Shown piece by piece: positions 8,610 to 16,757 of a stretch of DNA of 64,000 nucleotides; position 1 is the stretch's first letter; the number at the start of each line of letters is the position of its first letter. The DNA is from JBNAGF01 sp049801055 (GTDB taxonomy: Bacteria > Pseudomonadota > Alphaproteobacteria > Rhodobacterales > Rhodobacteraceae): positions 186,001 through 250,000 of the forward strand of contig NZ_JBNAGF010000001.1 of assembly GCF_049801055.1 (NCBI RefSeq). Reading direction: 5' to 3'. The position numbers and the translations under genes are program-made. A model generated the notes under the pieces. The model saw only the letters and a list, made by a program, of their open reading frames with translations. It was not told where the DNA came from and ran no database searches.

Positions 8610-9788
8610 TCAATTCAACCATACTGCAAAAAGGGCGGCATCGCCGCTGACCAGATCTTGGAACAGCCACCAGTTTTCAGTGCTGATACGCTCGCCGTCT
8701 TCGAAATAGGGCAACAACCCGATCCCATGCGCCCATGCTGCAATATCAACCGGGGGAGGCTCTTCCATGAGGCGAAGAAGGTTAAGTCCAGCTCCGCTGC
8801 GGAGGCGCCAGAACGGGATAAGCTTACGCCCCTCCAACAGATCCTCGCCATCTGACAGCAGATTGAGCCACCGCTCCCCGGTTTCCGGAGGAACCGGAAT
8901 GCCGAGTGCCGAAACCTGCTGAGAGTTCGGGATCCATTCCGCGAAATTGTCGGTCTCGGCCTCCACTCTTGCCCAGAAGACTCGGTTTTTGCGGATCATC
9001 GCCAACAGGTTTTCACGCGCTGCACGCGTGCGGACTGGATCAGGTTGCTGCCCAAGAGAGAAATAGGCGATTGCGAGCAGATCAATCTCGGTGCTCAGCA
9101 TCATGTCATAGGCATTGGTATAGGGTGTAGAGCCGCCCATGCTCTCCATCTCCCGATCCGCCTGCAGAATTCTATCGATCTGGGGCGTTGGGTTGAATGC
9201 CAGCACAAGGTCTCCCACAGCGGCAAGCAGATGGGTGTAAGCCGAAAGCCAGGCTGCATCGGCTGTGTCAAACTGGATTGTCGGCGGCGTTCCTCCACGA
9301 ATACCCAGAGTAGTCCCGGCGATCGAAAGCAACCCCTCCTGCGGGCTGCGTTGGCCATCCATGTTCACGTCGAACCAGACATCACCGAGGGACAGCGGGA
9401 TACTGACCTCGTCACCATCCCCGATCAGGTCGAGCTGTGCGCGGGCAGCTTCCATATTGCTGATCAGCGCAGCGAACATTTCTACGATCAGTTCCGGTCT
9501 GAATGGGTCAGGGTCGGGATTTTCTGCCACGGGAAGACGAAGAACGGGAAGCATCCCACCGGTTCGGGACATTCCATGTTGCCACCGGGTTTGCAGAGAT
9601 TCCTCGATAGCCCTCAAAAACAACACGCCGCCAAGGGCGAACCGATCTTCGGCCGAAGTCGCGCCATTCAGTTGCAAGGCTGTCGCCTCGAGCCCGTTGG
9701 CCGCAATTAGGTCCGAAACCTGAGTGCTCGTTTGAGCCAGCGCACCGGACGCTGACAGAACAACGGCAAGGATAAAAGATCGGAACAT
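8610..9788 (-). CDS. Predicted exported protein of unknown function
   Basis: A 392-residue protein with a clear N-terminal signal peptide (MFRSFILAVVLSASGALAQ, cleavage expected after the ALA). The mature part is soluble and acidic, with no motif I can assign. It contains a segment DVWFDVNMDGQRSPQEG that resembles a single EF-hand-like or dockerin-like calcium loop (DVNMDGQ), which is suggestive only. It is separated from mdh upstream by a strong terminator, so it must have its own promoter, and it precedes the sucC control region on the same strand. Probably periplasmic. Confidence 0.85.
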   Translation of the reverse strand: MFRSFILAVVLSASGALAQTSTQVSDLIAANGLEATALQLNGATSAEDRFALGGVLFLRAIEESLQTRWQHGMSRTGGMLPVLRLPVAENPDPDPFRPELIVEMFAALISNMEAARAQLDLIGDGDEVSIPLSLGDVWFDVNMDGQRSPQEGLLSIAGTTLGIRGGTPPTIQFDTADAAWLSAYTHLLAAVGDLVLAFNPTPQIDRILQADREMESMGGSTPYTNAYDMMLSTEIDLLAIAYFSLGQQPDPVRTRAARENLLAMIRKNRVFWARVEAETDNFAEWIPNSQQVSALGIPVPPETGERWLNLLSDGEDLLEGRKLIPFWRLRSGAGLNLLRLMEEPPPVDIAAWAHGIGLLPYFEDGERISTENWWLFQDLVSGDAALFAVWLN

Positions 9789-9824
9789 GCTTCGGAGTGT
9801 ATCGCTGTCCCGAGCCCAGACAAC

Positions 9825-9858
9825 AAAAAAAGCCGCGCGCCTTTTGTCAGCGCACGGC
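9825..9858 (-). terminator. Intrinsic terminator of mdh
   Basis: On the minus strand a 9-bp stem (GCCGTGCGC pairing with GCGCGCGGC, one G-U pair) with a 9-nt loop is followed at once by TTTTTTTG. It starts 25 bp after the mdh stop, which fits a Rho-independent terminator of the mdh transcript. Confidence 0.88.
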
Positions 9859-9882
9859 CTTGTTCATTTCAAAGCTGCTGGA

Positions 9883-10845
9883 TCAGCCCAGCGAACTGTC
9901 GATGGATTTGCAGGCGTCCACCAAGCCCTTTACGGCTTTGACCGAGGTATCGAACATTTCCTGCTCGGCCTTGTTGAGCTTGATGTTCACAATGCGCTCG
10001 ATGCCGCCGGCTCCGATCACCGTGGGCACACCCACATACATGTCCTTCACTCCAAGATCGCCATCGCAATATGCGGCACAGGGCAGAACACGCTTTTGAT
10101 CTTTCAGGTAGGCTTCGGCCATTTCGATGGCCGAGGTTGCCGGTGCGTAGAAAGCGGAACCGGTTTTCAGCAGGCCGACGATCTCTGCGCCACCATCACG
10201 GGTACGCTGAACGATGGCGTCCATTTTCTCCTGAGTGGTCCAGCCCATGTCGATCAGATCGGGCAGCGGAATGCCGCCAACTGTCGAGTAGCGGACAGAC
10301 GGAACCATGGTGTCTCCGTGGCCGCCCAGCACAAAGGCAGTAACGTCTTTCATCGAAACGTCGAACTCTTCGGCAAGGAAATGGCGGAAGCGAGCGGAGT
10401 CCAGAACCCCGGCCATACCACAGACCTTGTTCGCGGGCAGGCCCGAGAACTGCTGCAATGCCCAGACCATCGCGTCGAGCGGGTTGGTGATGCAGATAAC
10501 GAACGCATTCGGTGCGTGATCGCGGATACCTTCGCCGACCGATTTCATGACCTTCAGGTTGATCCCCAGCAGGTCATCACGGCTCATGCCCGGTTTGCGC
10601 GGGACGCCAGCGGTCACGATGCAGACATCGGCACCTGCGATATCGGCATAGGACTGTGTGCCCTTCAGCTTGGCATCAAACCCTTCAGCGGGGCCGGATT
10701 CAGCGATGTCGAGCGCCTTGCCTTCAGGAATACCTTCTGCGATGTCGAAGAGAACGACGTCACCGAGTTCTTTGAGGGCAACAAGGTGGGCGAGCGTGCC
10801 GCCGATCTGACCTGCGCCGATTAGCGCGATCTTGGGTCTGGCCAT
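9883..10845 (-). CDS. mdh: Malate dehydrogenase
   Basis: NAD-dependent malate dehydrogenase of the lactate-dehydrogenase-like class, interconverting malate and oxaloacetate in the TCA cycle. The 320-residue protein has the Rossmann motif GAGQIGGTLAHL (residues 10-21), the substrate-binding RKPGMSRDDLL loop (83-93), and the catalytic histidine in VLGGHGDTMVP (His176). Its length is normal for the alphaproteobacterial enzyme. It stands alone between its own terminator and a 159-bp gap shared with the divergent permease gene, so it is probably monocistronic. Confidence is high. Confidence 0.98.
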   Translation of the reverse strand: MARPKIALIGAGQIGGTLAHLVALKELGDVVLFDIAEGIPEGKALDIAESGPAEGFDAKLKGTQSYADIAGADVCIVTAGVPRKPGMSRDDLLGINLKVMKSVGEGIRDHAPNAFVICITNPLDAMVWALQQFSGLPANKVCGMAGVLDSARFRHFLAEEFDVSMKDVTAFVLGGHGDTMVPSVRYSTVGGIPLPDLIDMGWTTQEKMDAIVQRTRDGGAEIVGLLKTGSAFYAPATSAIEMAEAYLKDQKRVLPCAAYCDGDLGVKDMYVGVPTVIGAGGIERIVNIKLNKAEQEMFDTSVKAVKGLVDACKSIDSSLG

Positions 10846-11004
10846 TGGAATTTCTCCGGTCCGGTTTAAATCGCCGGTTTGCTAGTCGCTAATGGCCTTC
10901 TGTGCAAGTGTCCCACTACGCGGCATGGCATCGCATCATCAGTGTTCGTCCGGACCAGTTTGCGCTAAACCGTTTGAAGAATTGGCTTTTGTGGGGCTCA
11001 ACCT

Positions 11005-11760
11005 GTGCCGAATCTGGATCTGACGTTTTTTGCAGTGGCCATACCCGCAGTCATATTCGCTGGCGTCTCCAAAGGTGGGTTCGGTTCCGGCGTCGCTTTT
11101 GCTTCGTCATCGATTCTGGCTTTGATTTTGGAGCCGGGACAGGCACTTGCGTTGATGTTGCCGATCCTGATGGTGATCGATCTGGCAACGCTCGGTCCGT
11201 TCTGGCGGCGATGGAGCTGGCCCGATGCACGGCTGCTTCTTTCGGGAGGGGTGCCGGGCGTCGCGCTGGGCGCATGGCTGTATCAGGCAACTGATGCAGA
11301 TCTGCTGAGATTGTTGATCGGAGGGATCTCAATCGCTTTCGTGGTCTGGCACCTGTCGCAGTCGAGGGGTTGGTTGCACGGGTTTTCCAAGCGCCTGCCG
11401 CCTTGGGCCGGGTTGTTTGCCGGGGTTGTCACCGGGTTCACGAGTTTCGTCAGTCACGCTGGCGGGCCGCCCGCCGCAGTCTACCTGCTGTCACAGCGGC
11501 TTACGAAAACCGAGTTTCAGGCAACCACCGTGCTGACCTTCTGGGTCATCAACATCGCGAAATTTGTGCCTTATGCCTTTTTGGGGATGTTTTCGGTTCA
11601 GACGATGTGGGCTGATTTGTTGCTGGCACCCTTTGCCGTGCTGGGGGCGTGGCTGGGGGTACGTGCACATTGGATGATGTCTGAACGGATGTTCTTTGGT
11701 GCGGCTTATATTTTGCTCAGCCTGACTGGCAGCAAACTGATCTGGGATGCGCTGAGTTGA
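11005..11760 (+). CDS. TauE/SafE family permease
   Basis: A 251-residue integral membrane protein of the TauE/SafE (sulfite exporter-like) family, with about eight hydrophobic segments. The N-terminal FFAVAIPAVIFAGVSKGGFG and the central VTGFTSFVSHAGGPPAAVYLL are the family's duplicated signature repeats. Members export sulfoacetate, sulfite or other anions, or have no assigned substrate; nothing here identifies the cargo. It diverges from mdh and converges with a small exported protein. A second member of the family, encoded at 35.0-36.0 kb, is different in size and context. Confidence 0.88.
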   Translation: MPNLDLTFFAVAIPAVIFAGVSKGGFGSGVAFASSSILALILEPGQALALMLPILMVIDLATLGPFWRRWSWPDARLLLSGGVPGVALGAWLYQATDADLLRLLIGGISIAFVVWHLSQSRGWLHGFSKRLPPWAGLFAGVVTGFTSFVSHAGGPPAAVYLLSQRLTKTEFQATTVLTFWVINIAKFVPYAFLGMFSVQTMWADLLLAPFAVLGAWLGVRAHWMMSERMFFGAAYILLSLTGSKLIWDALS

Positions 11761-11808
11761 GTGTCGCCGCCAGCCGGGCGAGCAGCCGCGCGGTCCGGAG
11801 TTGAAGCC

Positions 11809-12126
11809 TCAGGTGTCTCTCCCGGTGGCCGGAAGCGCTTCCGACAGAGCCTCGTACGATTGACCGGCGGCTATCAGACACGTGACGCCCGACGGCAGAG
11901 TGACTGTGATTGTCCAAGAGCCCGTTTGCAAAGAGGCAAAGATTTCTACGACCGATCCCTGTGTACCCAGGCCGATGCCCTGTCTGGTTTCCCCGTAGTC
12001 TTTGGCCAACTTGCTGAGCACGGTGTCGCGCGCGGTGCAGTTGCGTCCGGACTGTGCATTGACCTGCTGGGCAGCAAGGACCATCAGCCCCAACCCCATC
12101 GTCATCTTGAACACGGTTTTCACCAT
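11809..12126 (-). CDS. Small exported protein of unknown function
   Basis: A 105-residue protein with a signal peptide (MVKTVFKMTMGLGLMVLAAQQVNAQ). The mature part, about 80 residues, has two cysteines (CTARDTVLSKLAKDYGE and GVTCLIAAGQ) that could form one disulfide in the periplasm. The pattern with a LAKDYGETRQGIGL segment is one I have seen as an unnamed family in Rhodobacteraceae, but I cannot assign a function. It converges with the TauE-type gene and is followed upstream by a 215-bp gap shared with the divergent malyl-CoA enzyme gene, in which I see no other gene. Confidence 0.8.
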   Translation of the reverse strand: MVKTVFKMTMGLGLMVLAAQQVNAQSGRNCTARDTVLSKLAKDYGETRQGIGLGTQGSVVEIFASLQTGSWTITVTLPSGVTCLIAAGQSYEALSEALPATGRDT

Positions 12127-12341
12127 GAGCTGTCTCCTCCCTGTATCTCTATGTCCCGGTGGCTTGCCGCAGGGCTGCGGGTTTTTGACCGGTTCTGAGG
12201 TTGGCAGGGACTGACTTAGGTGCCGTTAACCCTCCGGTCGGGGGTGTGGCAACGGCACATGCTGCATTGCGGCGATTTCCCCTTGAACTTTCCGGTAAAA
12301 AATGCCCCCTTCTGCGCAACAAAATTACTCAGGAGAGACTC

Positions 12342-13199
12342 ATGGACCCCCGCCTGCGCCCTTATCGTTCTGTTCTCTATATCCCGGCATCCAAAGAACG
12401 TGCATTGGACAAGGCCAGAAACCTGCCGGTCGACGCGATCATCTTTGACCTAGAAGATGCTGTATCTGCAGATGAGAAGGAGAACGCACGCGAGACGCTA
12501 AAGGCGGCCTTGTCCCAAGGTGGATATGGTGCGCGGGTTCGGATCGTGCGGATCAACGGGTTGGACACGCCGTGGGGGCATGCGGATGCCGAAGCGGTGA
12601 AGGATATGGACGCCGATGTCTTGTTGCTGCCCAAGGTCAGCTCAGCCGCTGATGTGGATGCCCTTGCCGCCATCACCGGCGACATACCTGTCTGGGCAAT
12701 GATGGAAACCCCCCGCGGAATGCTGAATGCAGCAGAGATCGCCGCGCACCCGCTGATGACCGGTTTTGTAATGGGGACAAACGATCTCGCCAAGGAATTG
12801 CAGACACGCTTCCGCCCGGATCGCCTACCGATGCAGACGTCGCTGGGGCTGTGTCTGTTGGCAGCAAAGGCAGAGGGGCTGATCATCGTCGATGGTGTTT
12901 ATAATGCCTTCAAGGATGACGAAGGCCTCATTTATGAATGTGAACAGGGGCGCGACCTCGGGTTTGACGGAAAAACGCTGATCCATCCGGCCCAGGTAGA
13001 GATTACCAACACCGCATTCGCGCCTTCAGAAGCCGAAATAGATCTCGCCGGCCGTCAGATCGCCGCGTTTGAAGAAGCTGAGGCACGGGGGCAAGGCGTT
13101 GCCGTTGTAGATGGCAAGATTGTCGAGAACCTGCACGTTGCCACAGCACGTGAAATTCTGGCAAAAGCCGAGGCGATATCGGCTTTGCAAGAGGGGTAG
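12342..13199 (+). CDS. mcl2: CoA ester lyase family: malyl-CoA thioesterase/lyase (Mcl2-like)
   Basis: A 285-residue TIM-barrel enzyme of the citrate lyase beta / malyl-CoA lyase family. Motifs visible are RSVLYIPASKERALDKA, FDLEDAVSADEK (Mg-binding acid), the ETPRGMLN loop and DGKTLIHPAQVE near the C-terminus. In R. sphaeroides the shorter paralogue Mcl2 acts as (3S)-malyl-CoA thioesterase and lies near mdh, mch and sdh, while the longer Mcl1 is the lyase; length and position favour Mcl2 here, an inference from recall. The ATG at 12342 has an AGGAGAG site; upstream in-frame starts were rejected. Biochemical assignment of lyase versus thioesterase remains open. Confidence 0.85.
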   Translation: MDPRLRPYRSVLYIPASKERALDKARNLPVDAIIFDLEDAVSADEKENARETLKAALSQGGYGARVRIVRINGLDTPWGHADAEAVKDMDADVLLLPKVSSAADVDALAAITGDIPVWAMMETPRGMLNAAEIAAHPLMTGFVMGTNDLAKELQTRFRPDRLPMQTSLGLCLLAAKAEGLIIVDGVYNAFKDDEGLIYECEQGRDLGFDGKTLIHPAQVEITNTAFAPSEAEIDLAGRQIAAFEEAEARGQGVAVVDGKIVENLHVATAREILAKAEAISALQEG

Positions 13200-13206
13200 A
13201 CGGGTC

Positions 13207-13761
13207 ATGGGTTTCATTCTTCTTATCTTGGGGGTGGCATTTTGGTGGGGCGCACATCTTTTCAAGCGGGTCGCTCCTGAACGCCGCGCCGCTATGGGTG
13301 ACGGCGGGCGCGGAGCGGTCGCTCTCGGGATCGTTGCCGGGATCGTGCTGATGGTGATTGGCTTCCGTATGACGCCGTTCATTCATGTCTGGTCGCCACC
13401 ATCCTTCATGATTCATCTCAACAACCTGTTGGTCCTGATCGCCATCTGGATGATGAGCCCGGCAGGAGAAAAGGGTCTGATCCTTAACAAGATGCGGCAT
13501 CCAATGCTTGCTGGTTTTGGCGTCTGGGCAATTGCACACCTATTGGTCAACGGCGATATGGCATCGATCATTCTGTTTGGCGGTCTACTTGTGTGGGCGC
13601 TGGTCGAAGTATCGGTAATCAACAAGGACGAACCGGATTGGACGCCGGGCGAACCAGGCACATTGGGCAAGGACGCCATGTTCATGGCGGGATCGGTCGT
13701 GCTGTTGGCGGTGATCGGCTACGTCCATGGTTGGCTTGGCTACTGGCCTTTCCCTTCATAA
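13207..13761 (+). CDS. NnrU family membrane protein
   Basis: A 184-residue inner-membrane protein of the NnrU family, with roughly five to six hydrophobic segments. The start MGFILLILGVAFWWGAHLFKR and the block HPMLAGFGVWAIAHLLVNGD are the family signature (a conserved histidine-rich helix pair). NnrU was named from denitrification clusters, and the family is related to isoprenoid/carotenoid isomerases such as Z-ISO, but no such genes are nearby. The ATG at 13207 was chosen because it begins the conserved helix; it lies 7 bp after the malyl-CoA enzyme gene, so the two are likely co-transcribed. Confidence 0.88.
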   Translation: MGFILLILGVAFWWGAHLFKRVAPERRAAMGDGGRGAVALGIVAGIVLMVIGFRMTPFIHVWSPPSFMIHLNNLLVLIAIWMMSPAGEKGLILNKMRHPMLAGFGVWAIAHLLVNGDMASIILFGGLLVWALVEVSVINKDEPDWTPGEPGTLGKDAMFMAGSVVLLAVIGYVHGWLGYWPFPS

Positions 13762-13772
13762 GGATCACGAAA

Positions 13773-13979
13773 ATGGCAAAACTCTATCGCCTTCTCACCG
13801 AGGAGGACACGTCAGCCTTCTGTCACAAGGTTTCGGATGCACTGGCAAAAGGTTGGGAGTTGTATGGCAACCCGTCATATGCGTTTGACCAGACCAGCAG
13901 CGTCATGCGTTGCGCGCAGGCTGTGACCAAAGAGGTTCAGGCTGACTATTCACCCGACATGAAATTGGGAGCCCAATGA
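13773..13979 (+). CDS. DUF1737 domain protein
   Basis: A 68-residue cytosolic protein consisting of one DUF1737 domain: KLYRLLTEEDTSAFCHKV, then ALAKGWELYGNPSYAFD, the hallmark Gly-Trp-x-Leu-x-Gly-Asn-Pro segment. The function of the family is unknown. The gene lies 11 bp after the NnrU gene and overlaps the start of mesaconyl-CoA hydratase (ATGA), so it is in the same operon. I chose the ATG at 13773 because it begins the conserved domain; a longer reading from 13593 would overlap the NnrU gene in another frame. Confidence 0.85.
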   Translation: MAKLYRLLTEEDTSAFCHKVSDALAKGWELYGNPSYAFDQTSSVMRCAQAVTKEVQADYSPDMKLGAQ

Positions 13980-15007
13980 TGGTAAAAACCAATCCCGGTC
14001 GCTTTTTTGAGGACTACTCTGTAGGCCAGATTCTCAAACACGCGGTGCCGCGCACTGTGTCAGGTGGTGAACGCGCGTTGTACCATGCTCTCTATCCTGC
14101 TCGGCACGCGCTGTATTCATCGGACAGTTTTGCCCAGACGTGCGGTTTGCCGCAAAGCCCGATCGACGATCTGGTTTCGTTTCACGTGGTCTTCGGCAAG
14201 ACAGTTCCCGATGTATCGCTGAATGCGGTGGCAAATCTCGGGTATGCTGAAGGGCGTTGGCTGAAGCCAGTCTATGCCGGGGACACCCTGCGGTCGGAAT
14301 CCGAAGTGATCGGTCTGAAACAGAATTCCAACGGAAAGACGGGTGTTGTCTATGTGCGAACCCGAGGTCTCAATCAGCGAGACGAAACCGTGATGGAATA
14401 TGTGCGCTGGGTGATGGTGCGTAAATCCGACCTTGATGCACCCGCGCCTGAAACCGTGCTGCCGGACCTGCAGAAGACGGTTCCGGCCGATCAGCTTGTC
14501 ATCCCCGACGGTCTAGACTTCTCCAACTACGATTTCGCTCTTGCCGGTGAACCCCATCGCTGGGGGGACTATGACATTGGCGAAACCATCGATCATGTCG
14601 ATGGGGTCACCATTGAGGAAGCCGAGCACATGATCGCAACCCGCCTTTGGCAGAACACCGCCAAAGTGCATTTCGACCTGACTTTCCGTCCTGAGGGGCG
14701 GTTGATCTATGGCGGGCACGTGATTTCGATGGCACGCGCGCTCAGCTTCAACGGATTGGCCAATGCCCAGATGATCGTCGGCCTCAACGGCGGCGCCCAC
14801 GCTAACCCCTGTTTTGCTGGCGATACGGTCAAGGCCTGGACCGAAGTTCTCGACAAGGCCGATACGGAGGCGCCGGGCGTTGGCGCAATTCGGCTGAGGC
14901 TGGTCGCGACCAAAGGGGGCGAGCCGTTCCAGTTGAAAAACGAAGACGGAAAATACCGGCCGGAGGTCTTGCTGGATCTCGATTACTGGGCCCTCATGCC
15001 CAAGTAA
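13976..15007 (+). CDS. mch: Mesaconyl-CoA hydratase
   Basis: Hydrates mesaconyl-C1-CoA to beta-methylmalyl-CoA in the ethylmalonyl-CoA pathway. The 343-residue protein is a double MaoC-type hotdog enzyme: an N-terminal domain (GRFFEDYSVGQILKHAVPRT to YVRTRGLNQRDE) and a C-terminal domain (DYDIGETIDHVDGVTIEEAEH onward, with GGHVISMARAL and FAGDTVKAWTEV). This full architecture and the neighbouring malyl-CoA enzyme match the Mch gene of R. sphaeroides. Translation may begin at either of two adjacent ATGs (13976 or 13979); the GGGAG site before them favours the second slightly. Confidence is high. Confidence 0.93.
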   Translation: MMVKTNPGRFFEDYSVGQILKHAVPRTVSGGERALYHALYPARHALYSSDSFAQTCGLPQSPIDDLVSFHVVFGKTVPDVSLNAVANLGYAEGRWLKPVYAGDTLRSESEVIGLKQNSNGKTGVVYVRTRGLNQRDETVMEYVRWVMVRKSDLDAPAPETVLPDLQKTVPADQLVIPDGLDFSNYDFALAGEPHRWGDYDIGETIDHVDGVTIEEAEHMIATRLWQNTAKVHFDLTFRPEGRLIYGGHVISMARALSFNGLANAQMIVGLNGGAHANPCFAGDTVKAWTEVLDKADTEAPGVGAIRLRLVATKGGEPFQLKNEDGKYRPEVLLDLDYWALMPK

Positions 15008-15098
15008 CCGGCACTTCTGTCGTTGATGCGGGCCTGTTCGGATACGGCATGTCGCGAAAGTGATCGGCCCTGGCAGGTTTGCTTGCTAGGGTCGTCCC

Positions 15099-15842
15099 AT
15101 GAAGGTTTTTCGGACCATATTGCTGAGCGTTTCTAGTTGTATGCCAGCGGCGGCGTTGTCTTGCGACCTTGCTTTGGCGCTGGCGGTCGATGTGTCGGGG
15201 TCGGTGGATGCCCGAGAATATGAAATCCAGATGCAAGGTCTGGCCCAGGGGCTGCGGGACCCGATAGTCTCCGAAGCGCTTGTCCGTGCGAACGCCCGTT
15301 TGATGCTGGTTCAATGGACCGGCGCATCCCGACAGCAGATCACTGTGCCTTGGACCGAGATTGACAGTTTCGAAGCACTGGAGCGCTTTGCCGAAGTGGT
15401 GGAGCAGGACAGAAGGGTCTGGAGGAACTATTCCACTGCCATCGGTGAGGCCTTGCTTGCCGCTTTGGACCAGTTTGGCGAGGTGTCACACTGCAAAAGG
15501 CGATTGATCGACCTGTCCGGCGACGGAGTATCTAACGAAGGCGTGGAGCCCACTGCTCTCCACCCGAGACTGAAAGCCGCCGGGATTGTGGTGAACTCCA
15601 TAGCGATCGAAGAAAGCGAACCTGATTTGACGGCCTATTTCTTCGAGAACGTCATCGTGGGCGAGGGGGCTTTTGTCGTATCGGCCTCAGGGTTCGAAGA
15701 TTACCCTGAACGAATACGGAAAAAGCTGCTGCGCGAGGTGACACAGCAGACGGCAAACGACGACACGAGGGGGAATCGTTTTTTTATGCCGGAAAGCGAA
15801 CTGACCCGGCTCACGAAATTTCGTGATCACGGTTTTGACTAG
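15099..15842 (+). CDS. DUF1194 (VWA-like) exported protein
   Basis: A 247-residue protein with a signal peptide (MKVFRTILLSVSSCMPAAALS) and a DUF1194 domain that resembles a von Willebrand A fold. The metal-site-like DVSGSVDAREYEIQ follows directly after the signal peptide, with a later IDLSGDGVSNEG giving the second acidic loop. The family is exported and of unknown function; a metal-dependent adhesion role is inferred from the fold only. It sits between mch and sdhC, and its 3' end contains the first of two GTGATCAC palindromes that precede sdhC, so coding and regulatory sequence overlap here. Confidence 0.88.
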   Translation: MKVFRTILLSVSSCMPAAALSCDLALALAVDVSGSVDAREYEIQMQGLAQGLRDPIVSEALVRANARLMLVQWTGASRQQITVPWTEIDSFEALERFAEVVEQDRRVWRNYSTAIGEALLAALDQFGEVSHCKRRLIDLSGDGVSNEGVEPTALHPRLKAAGIVVNSIAIEESEPDLTAYFFENVIVGEGAFVVSASGFEDYPERIRKKLLREVTQQTANDDTRGNRFFMPESELTRLTKFRDHGFD

Positions 15843-15852
15843 CGTGATCACA
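15822..15852 (+). promoter_or_regulatory. Paired GTGATCAC palindromes upstream of sdhC
   Basis: GTGATCAC occurs at 15823-15830 and 15844-15851, 21 bp apart, matching the spacing before sucC. The distal copy lies in the 3' end of the DUF1194 coding region and the proximal copy just after its stop. The proximal copy and its flanks, AGCGTGATCACAAA, are identical to the sucC site in transcriptional orientation. It ends 116 bp before the sdhC start. Confidence 0.7.
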
Positions 15853-15876
15853 AAGGCGAACTATCTGCCCGACCGC

Positions 15877-15889
15877 GCCAAAAAACCGC
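15877..15889 (+). promoter_or_regulatory. A-tract block shared with the sucC upstream region
   Basis: GCCAAAAAACCGC, identical to the minus-strand block at 8507-8519 before sucC. A TTGACC hexamer follows at 15895-15900 and could be a -35 element, though I see no convincing -10 at the usual distance. A related block (GCCAAAAAAGCGG followed by TTGACC) also precedes the BMP-family gene near 40.9 kb on the minus strand. Confidence 0.45.
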
Positions 15890-15967
15890 GCTTTTTGACC
15901 TTTGGCATGCGTGACAGAACTCGAAAATCCGGTAAAACCGTGCGCAGCTAATCTGAAAGGAGCCACC

Positions 15968-16354
15968 ATGGCCGATGTAAATCGGGGCAACCGCCCGCTT
16001 TCGCCGCATTTGACCATCTACCGGCCGCAGCTGACGTCGGTGACATCGATCCTGACCCGGATCACCGGAAATGCTATGATCCTGGCCGCGTTGCTGATCG
16101 TCTGGTGGTTTCTCGCCGCTGCAACGTCGGCCGGAAGCTTTGCCGTGGCGGACGGTGTGATCACTTCGTTGCTTGGCGATATCATAATGGCGCTTTCGCT
16201 TTGGGCGCTGTGGTATCACTCGCTGGCGGGCATCCGTCACCTGATCTGGGACTACGCCATTGGGCTGGATCTGCCCACTGCCGAGGCAATGGGTTGGGCT
16301 GTTGTCGTCGGATCCTTCATATTGACAGCGGTTACGCTGCTCGCAGTGGCGTAG
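15968..16354 (+). CDS. sdhC: Succinate dehydrogenase cytochrome b556 subunit
   Basis: Membrane-anchor subunit of complex II that binds heme b and ubiquinone. The 128 residues include the family signature RPLSPHLTIYRPQ and SVTSILTRITGN, three hydrophobic segments, and HSLAGIRHLIWDYAIG with the likely heme-ligand histidine. The ATG at 15968 follows an AAAGGAG site at the right distance; an upstream in-frame reading adds only non-conserved residues. First gene of sdhCDA-(two sulfotransferases)-sdhB. Confidence 0.97.
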   Translation: MADVNRGNRPLSPHLTIYRPQLTSVTSILTRITGNAMILAALLIVWWFLAAATSAGSFAVADGVITSLLGDIIMALSLWALWYHSLAGIRHLIWDYAIGLDLPTAEAMGWAVVVGSFILTAVTLLAVA

Positions 16355-16366
16355 GGGAGAAGCAAG

Positions 16367-16738
16367 ATGCGTTATCTCACAGACCGCAAACGTGCAGCCG
16401 GGATGGGATCGGCAAAATCCGGGACACATCACTTCTGGGAAATGAAAGTCAGTTCCGCTGCTCTTCTGCTTCTGGTGCCGCTTTTCGTTTTCACCTTTGG
16501 CCCAATGCTCGGCGAGCCGCACGAGGCTGTCGTTGCGTATTATTCGCGCCCGTTCCCGGCGATCGTCGCAGCCCTGACCCTCTCCGTGGGGTTCATGCAT
16601 TTCAAGAGCGGCGCCCAGGTGCTGATCGAGGACTACGTGCACGGGTTGGCACAAAAGATCCTGATTATCGGTGTTATCTGCCTGAGCTATGCCGCGGCCG
16701 CGACCGGCCTATTCGCCATCGCGCGCATCGCGCTTTAA
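16367..16738 (+). CDS. sdhD: Succinate dehydrogenase hydrophobic anchor subunit
   Basis: Second membrane anchor of complex II. The 123-residue protein has the SGTHHFWEMKVSSAALLLLVP start typical of alphaproteobacterial SdhD (here reading SGTHHFWEMKVS), three hydrophobic helices and the FKSGAQVLIEDYVHG segment near the quinone site. It starts 12 bp after sdhC with a GGGGAGA site and precedes sdhA by 19 bp. Confidence is high from context and sequence. Confidence 0.95.
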   Translation: MRYLTDRKRAAGMGSAKSGTHHFWEMKVSSAALLLLVPLFVFTFGPMLGEPHEAVVAYYSRPFPAIVAALTLSVGFMHFKSGAQVLIEDYVHGLAQKILIIGVICLSYAAAATGLFAIARIAL

Positions 16739-16757
16739 TGACCGGAGCTTTCTAGAA

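Noticed and set aside
16155..16164. A single GTGATCAC inside sdhC
   Set aside because: It lies in coding sequence, is unpaired and lacks the flanks shared by the two intergenic pairs, so it is probably chance. The same applies to single copies near 34.85 kb and 37.7 kb.
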